DNA of 8,074 nt from Cyanobacteria bacterium UBA4641 (GTDB lineage Bacteria; Cyanobacteriota; Vampirovibrionia; Gastranaerophilales; Gastranaerophilaceae): assembly GCA_002405805.1 (NCBI GenBank), contig DHMN01000039.1, positions 1-8,074 on the forward strand. Direction: 5' to 3'. Positions 4,842 to 8,074 of the stretch are shown one piece after another. The position numbers were made by a program, and so were the translations under genes. Positions within the stretch are counted from its first letter, which is position 1. Every line of letters begins with the position of its first letter. Below the pieces are notes generated by a model. That model was not told where the DNA came from. It searched no databases and worked only from the letters and a program-made list of their open reading frames with translations.

Positions 4842-6515
4842 ATGATAAACGTACCAAACATTAACCAAGCCGTTGCAGTAAATAAAGCCGATGCACAACA
4901 ACAAAAAGTGCAAAAACACCCCCCTGTTCCTAATGACAATACCCCAAGAAAGACTGAATATACGGCGACAATATATCCTGATGAAACAGTTTCTGTTTAC
5001 GAAAAAAGTAATCCGAAATTAACTCATACAAGTTGGTTCTATGTGAATGATGTTCACGGCAAAATGACCAACATGGAAAGAATTTACAATATGACAAAAG
5101 AATTTGATGCAACTCCGGCATCAAAGATTGCTCCGGAATTTTGGAACAAAAACACAGGTGATGTCTCAAAATTCAAAGTATCATCAGGCGATATAATTTT
5201 GGGCGCAAATTATATTCATAACCAAGTTGCAAACAAATTCCTTGATTGGAGCGGATTTATTGCATCTGCTCTTGGCAACCACGAACTTGATGTAGTTGAA
5301 CCCGGAAATTTGGCAAAACTTTTAAGTGATTCAAAATACAAAATGTTAGCAGCAAACGTTGATATCAAAGAGGGTTCTCCACTTGTTGGGAAAATTCAAA
5401 AATCAATGGTTGTAGAAAAAGACGGTGAAAAATACGGACTTATCGGAATAGCACCGGAAGATATGCTTGAACGTGTAAAAATGAACAATACATTGAAAGA
5501 TTTCTCTGTTAAAAATGATGATGAAACGATAAAAATTGTTCAGGATGAAGTAAATAAACTTCAAGCGCAAGGTATAAATAAAATTATTGTACTTTCTCAC
5601 GAAGGTACGAAAAAAGACCAAAGATTGGCGCAAGAAACTTCAGGTATCGACCTTATTTTTGGGGCACACACTCATGATTTGATTGAAGGTTTGCAAGAAG
5701 GTGTAAACTTGTTTACTTCAAAATCAGGTGAGCCTGTAATTCTTACCCAAGCAGGAAAAGACGGTGAAAATGTCGGAATTTTGAATGTCGATTTTGATGA
5801 AAACGGAGTTGTTAAAAAAGCTCAAAACAACGTAATCAAAACTAAAAATTACAACAGACCGTTGTTTGTGAAAGATTCAGTAGAAGATATTATCGGCAAA
5901 CCTGAAATTATCGGCAAAGTCAAGGCTGCTGTAGCTCCACCGGAACAAAGACTTATTGAAAACAACCCTCACGGCAATTTGATTGCAGATGCCATGAGAA
6001 ATGAACTTGGCACAGATATTGCAATTCTTAATGCCGGAAATATTCGTGGAAACTTCTCAGAAGGTACTGTTGATTCAAGATTGATTTCTGATATTACACC
6101 TTTTGAAGACAAAATGTGGATTATCGGATTGAGCGAAAAACAAATCGTTGATGCTATCAATGTTGGTTTGAAATCATTGACGAAAAGCTCAAATAAACCA
6201 GGAATTTTGCTTGTTTCAGGATTGAAATACAAAGCAAATAAACAAGGTGAATTGTTAGATTTGGAATTTATTGACAAGAATAACCAAGTCCACAAAATTG
6301 ATGTGAAAAACCCTGACCCTAATAAGAAATATACCGTAGCGGCAGATGATTTCTTTGCAACAGGTGGGGACGGATATTTGGAAAGCAATAAAAATCCTGA
6401 TTTTGTGCTCCAAAAATTTGATATGGATAAAAATAAATTAGCTTGTGATTATATCAAAAAGATGGACCAACCAATGGAGATAAAAGACGACCACCGTATC
6501 GAAATCGTGGACTAA
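4842..6515 (+). CDS. 5'-nucleotidase / UshA-like metallophosphatase, two-domain
   Basis: The 557-residue protein has both domains of the 5'-nucleotidase family, which hydrolyses nucleotides or nucleotide sugars at a two-metal centre. The calcineurin-like domain shows NDVHGK (69-74; Asp70, His72), SGDIILG (115-121; Asp117), LGNHELD (144-150; Asn146, His147), LSHEG (251-255; His253) and GAHTHD (274-279; His276, His278). The C-terminal substrate domain shows NPHGNLIADAMR (375-386), LNAGNIRG (396-403), TPFEDKM (419-425) and FFATGGDGYLES (504-515). Length is typical. The first 60 residues are Gln/Asn/Pro-rich and charged, with no signal peptide or lipobox, although family members usually act outside the cytoplasm. 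AAGGT at 4831-4835 precedes the ATG by six bases. It lies downstream of the papain-like gene with no visible terminator between. Confidence 0.93.
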   Translation: MINVPNINQAVAVNKADAQQQKVQKHPPVPNDNTPRKTEYTATIYPDETVSVYEKSNPKLTHTSWFYVNDVHGKMTNMERIYNMTKEFDATPASKIAPEFWNKNTGDVSKFKVSSGDIILGANYIHNQVANKFLDWSGFIASALGNHELDVVEPGNLAKLLSDSKYKMLAANVDIKEGSPLVGKIQKSMVVEKDGEKYGLIGIAPEDMLERVKMNNTLKDFSVKNDDETIKIVQDEVNKLQAQGINKIIVLSHEGTKKDQRLAQETSGIDLIFGAHTHDLIEGLQEGVNLFTSKSGEPVILTQAGKDGENVGILNVDFDENGVVKKAQNNVIKTKNYNRPLFVKDSVEDIIGKPEIIGKVKAAVAPPEQRLIENNPHGNLIADAMRNELGTDIAILNAGNIRGNFSEGTVDSRLISDITPFEDKMWIIGLSEKQIVDAINVGLKSLTKSSNKPGILLVSGLKYKANKQGELLDLEFIDKNNQVHKIDVKNPDPNKKYTVAADDFFATGGDGYLESNKNPDFVLQKFDMDKNKLACDYIKKMDQPMEIKDDHRIEIVD

Positions 6516-6644
6516 AATGGGGTTGTATTTATATTCTCTCCGAAGGACACAAGCCGAACCAATGAGCCGAGCGAGTTAGTGAGACTGCATGCCGAATGGC
6601 TGAGGAGTGAGGAGCGGGGGCAAGGTTTTGCAATTATATACTTA

Positions 6645-6667
6645 TACCATCTCCTATGGAGAGGGTA
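6645..6667. repeat. Short REP-like hairpin
   Basis: TACCATCTCC (6645-6654) pairs with GGAGAGGGTA (6658-6667) around a TAT loop, with one mismatch. No T-tract follows on either strand. The CTCC-TAT-GGAG core is a common form in dispersed bacterial intergenic repeats. Confidence 0.5.
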
Positions 6668-6696
6668 GGGTGAGGGGTCCTCATGACCTTTTTCAT

Positions 6697-6719
6697 GCAC
6701 TCCGTGCAGGGGTGCTTTT
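6697..6719 (+). terminator. Probable terminator after the nucleotidase gene
   Basis: GCACTCC (6697-6703) pairs with GGGGTGC (6709-6715), seven pairs including one G-T, around the loop GTGCA, followed by TTTT (6716-6719). It lies about 180 bp after the nucleotidase stop. The T-run is short, so efficiency may be modest. Confidence 0.5.
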
Positions 6720-6817
6720 GGTGGCAATAGCACCACGACACGCCAACATTCACATCAAACTAAAAACTCGTATCGTAATCGAATAACTCATCACTTCGTT
6801 CCTCAAACAAATTAGGC

Positions 6818-7603
6818 TTACTTCACCTTTTTAACAACTTTTTTAAAGTATTCAGCGTCGCTTTTAGCTTGTGTGGCGCATTGCCAGCCTTGAAGAATTT
6901 TGTTATCTAAGTTACATTTTTCAGTATATTTATAAGAAGTTTCAGGGTCGCCTATTGTGTGGAGTGCGCCATCAAGTATTTCAAATGCGAAAAAATCATA
7001 CCCCAGTTTATTCGGTCCTTTTGTGCTACCATTGATGTCGACCATAATCATTACACCTTTCCAACCTTCTCTGATTGGGCCATCGTCAAAAAATATCAAT
7101 GTTCCATCAGGCAACATAATTTGTCCATTATTAAAAAGTCCATCAGGGACTTTTCCGTTACCTCTTAAATATGTGTATTCTTTGCCTGTATAATCCTCAT
7201 CTTTAGTATTAATTTTATAAACATAGCATCCTGCTGGTGCAGAGTTTTTTACTCCATTGTTTTGGTCAATATACCCATTACAAAGTGTTGGCGCATTTAG
7301 ATATCTTGCAAGAGCCTTGTGGTAATTATCGGCGGTGTAGTCTCTTGGGTCGGAGCTAATGTCATCTGATTGCATGAGTTTAAGAGCTTGTGAAATGACA
7401 GAATATGATTTTAAAAACTGAGTGCGAAGTTGTTTTGCTTTGTAATTATTTATAAGTCCTGGTATTGTTATCGCAGCAACAACACCAATAATCCCAAGTG
7501 TGATTAATACTTCTGCCAAAGTAAAACCAAGTTTCTCCTTTTTGGGTGGCAAATTTATGTGCATAGCACCTTTTGAACCCAGTTTTGGTAAAGTTTTGAG
7601 CAT
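6818..7603 (-). CDS. Pseudopilin-like protein with type IV prepilin leader
   Basis: The 261-residue protein carries a class III (prepilin) signal: a basic leader ending in KKEKLG at 21-26, cleavage expected between Gly26 and Phe27, then FTLAEVLITLGIIGVVAAIT. Glu31 is the fifth residue of the mature form, as pilin assembly requires. A hydrophobic helix to about 48 anchors it in the inner membrane. The C-terminal globular domain has four cysteines (108, 126, 230, 242), probably two disulfides, and the segment VDINGSTKGPNKLGYDFF (188-205), which resembles the Asp-rich calcium loop of GspG-like pseudopilins. AGGAG at 7609-7613 lies five bases before the ATG. Met14 (ATG 7564-7562) with a nearby AAGG is an alternative start giving a shorter leader. 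No other secretion or pilus genes are adjacent. It is divergent from an XRE regulator, with a dyad between. Confidence 0.93.
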   Translation of the reverse strand: MLKTLPKLGSKGAMHINLPPKKEKLGFTLAEVLITLGIIGVVAAITIPGLINNYKAKQLRTQFLKSYSVISQALKLMQSDDISSDPRDYTADNYHKALARYLNAPTLCNGYIDQNNGVKNSAPAGCYVYKINTKDEDYTGKEYTYLRGNGKVPDGLFNNGQIMLPDGTLIFFDDGPIREGWKGVMIMVDINGSTKGPNKLGYDFFAFEILDGALHTIGDPETSYKYTEKCNLDNKILQGWQCATQAKSDAEYFKKVVKKVK

Positions 7604-7621
7604 ATATTCTCCTGTTATAAT

Positions 7622-7638
7622 ATTGGCTTCGAGCCAAT
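7622..7638. promoter_or_regulatory. 17-bp dyad between the pseudopilin and XRE genes
   Basis: ATTGGCT-TCG-AGCCAAT is a perfect 7-bp inverted repeat with a 3-bp centre, lying 18 bp from the pseudopilin start and 35 bp from the XRE start. It is a natural candidate operator for the divergent XRE repressor. An RNA hairpin in either leader is the alternative. Confidence 0.5.
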
Positions 7639-7673
7639 TTAATTAATCCAAATAATAGTATAGATTTAAAAAT

Positions 7674-7889
7674 ATGTCAAATGATTTTTATAAAAAGCTT
7701 GGGCAAAAGATTTACAAGCTCCGAAGGGAGATGAAGTTATCGAGGGAGAAATTTGCTGAACTTGCTGAAATAAATGATTATTATCTTGGGGAAATAGAGC
7801 GAGGAGAGAAGAAAGCATCTTTGGATATTTTATTTAAAATTTCTGCAAAATTAGGATTAGAAATCCATGAGTTGTTGTGTTTGAAGTGA
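7674..7889 (+). CDS. Small XRE-family (Cro/CI-type) DNA-binding protein
   Basis: The 71-residue protein is essentially a single HTH_3 domain. LGQKIYKLRREMKLSREKF (9-27) forms helix 1 into helix 2. The recognition region is AELAEINDYYLGEIERGEKK (28-47), with the typical E-R-G turn. SLDILFKISAKLGLEIHELL (49-68) forms the last helices. It lacks any effector or oligomerisation domain, as in many small autoregulating repressors. No Shine-Dalgarno-like sequence precedes the ATG; TATAGA at 7659-7664 would place initiation within a few bases of the start, so a leaderless mRNA is possible. It is divergent from the pseudopilin gene, which it may control through the dyad at 7622-7638. It could also be a genome-wide regulator or an element remnant. 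Confidence 0.9.
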   Translation: MSNDFYKKLGQKIYKLRREMKLSREKFAELAEINDYYLGEIERGEKKASLDILFKISAKLGLEIHELLCLK

Positions 7890-7967
7890 TTAAATTGTTA
7901 TGTTTATTATTTGACAGTTATTCTAGGATTGTTTCGGAATTTTAAATTGAACAAAAAAGTCTATGTC

Positions 7968-8029
7968 ATTCTGAAAGCTTAGAAAATTTGTGTGAATGAT
8001 GAGCACTAAATTTTCTTGCTATTCAGAAT
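7968..8029. repeat. 62-bp long stem-loop, REP/MITE-like
   Basis: The arms pair in order: ATTCTGAA (7968-7975) with TTCAGAAT (8022-8029), AGC (7976-7978) with GCT (8018-8020), AGAAAATTT (7981-7989) with AAATTTTCT (8008-8016), and GTG (7990-7992) with CAC (8004-8006), around an 11-nt loop. That is 23 pairs broken only by small bulges. No long T-tract follows. It starts within TGTCATTCTGAA, which recurs with one change at 8053-8064, suggesting a dispersed intergenic repeat. Confidence 0.6.
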
Positions 8030-8052
8030 CTCTAACTAAACAAAGGATACTT

Positions 8053-8074
8053 TGTCATTCCGAATTGCGGATTT
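8053..8074. repeat. Start of a second repeat copy, cut by the window edge
   Basis: TGTCATTCCGAA (8053-8064) matches TGTCATTCTGAA (7964-7975) at 11 of 12 positions. It is followed by TTGCGG, which can pair with CCG just before it. The window ends before the rest can be judged. Confidence 0.35.

Larger units (their letters stand above)
6516..6817. other. GC-rich repeat-like spacer between convergent genes
   Basis: No gene is supported. A minus-strand ORF over 6512-6736 is low-complexity and has no recognisable fold. The stretch from about 6535 to 6720 is clearly richer in G and C than its surroundings. It contains three GCCGA words (6553, 6566, 6591), the GAGTGAGGAG and GAGGGTAGGG runs, a near-perfect hairpin (6645-6667) and a terminator-like hairpin (6697-6719). 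This composition is typical of dispersed intergenic repeats. Confidence 0.6.

Noticed and set aside
5969..6388. 139-residue minus-strand ORF inside the nucleotidase gene
   Set aside because: It is the antisense shadow of a well-supported gene with conserved motifs.
6512..6736. 74-residue minus-strand ORF over the GC-rich spacer
   Set aside because: It overlaps the end of the nucleotidase gene, is low-complexity and reads through hairpin repeats; it has no credible ribosome-binding site.
7911..7940. TTGACA at 7911-7916 as a promoter -35
   Set aside because: No acceptable -10 at 15-19 bp and no gene downstream within the window.
1..8074. CRISPR array, integrase gene, toxin-antitoxin pair or multi-gene defence operon
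   Set aside because: No regularly spaced repeats, no recombinase motifs, and no adjacent small toxin-antitoxin ORFs were found; the TOPRIM protein stands alone.

Overview
The window looks like a chromosomal segment of a low-GC, Gram-negative-type bacterium. It probably belongs to the gut, non-photosynthetic sister group of Cyanobacteria (Melainabacteria/Vampirovibrionia, Gastranaerophilales-like). Two things point there. The tRNA-Glu is nearly the cyanobacterial/chloroplast type, including an A53-U61 pair. The prepilin-like protein carries the GFTLAEVLITLG... N-terminus that I associate with that group. This is inference from recall, not a database result.

Layout. (1) 1-518 has no convincing gene but holds an imperfect CA/GT-rich dyad, a 10-bp inverted repeat and a start-less open stretch. 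(2) 519-1773 is a divergent pair: an HxlR-family repressor (minus) and an MBL-fold metal hydrolase of the UlaG-like type (plus). The 121-bp region between them carries two short dyads, one overlapping the expected repressor start site. (3) 1774-2139 is a hairpin-rich spacer. (4) 2109-2265 is a complete tRNA-Glu(TTC) unit on the minus strand: a TTGACA-17-TAGAAT promoter, the tRNA with encoded CCA, and a 10-bp terminator hairpin. (5) 2285-3289 (minus) encodes a standalone OLD-like TOPRIM nuclease-type protein without an ATPase domain, starting at TTG. (6) Divergent from it, 3372-6515 (plus) holds two genes with no terminator between them: a protein with a papain-like Cys/His/Asn signature, and a two-domain 5'-nucleotidase. 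Neither has a recognisable signal peptide. (7) 6516-6817 is a GC-rich, repeat-like spacer with a probable terminator. (8) 6818-7603 (minus) encodes a pseudopilin-like secreted protein, divergent from a 71-residue XRE repressor at 7674-7889. A 17-bp perfect dyad lies between them. (9) 7890-8074 holds a 62-bp long stem-loop and the start of what looks like a second repeat.

How they may work together. HxlR and the MBL hydrolase form an apparent autoregulated stress or detoxification module, possibly acquired next to the tRNA-Glu 3' end. The peptidase-like protein and nucleotidase may be co-expressed. The XRE repressor may control the pseudopilin. No CRISPR array, intact insertion sequence, integrase or recognisable multi-gene defence operon is present. 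The least explained items are the ATPase-less TOPRIM protein, the papain-like protein with a long insertion, and the signal-less nucleotidase.
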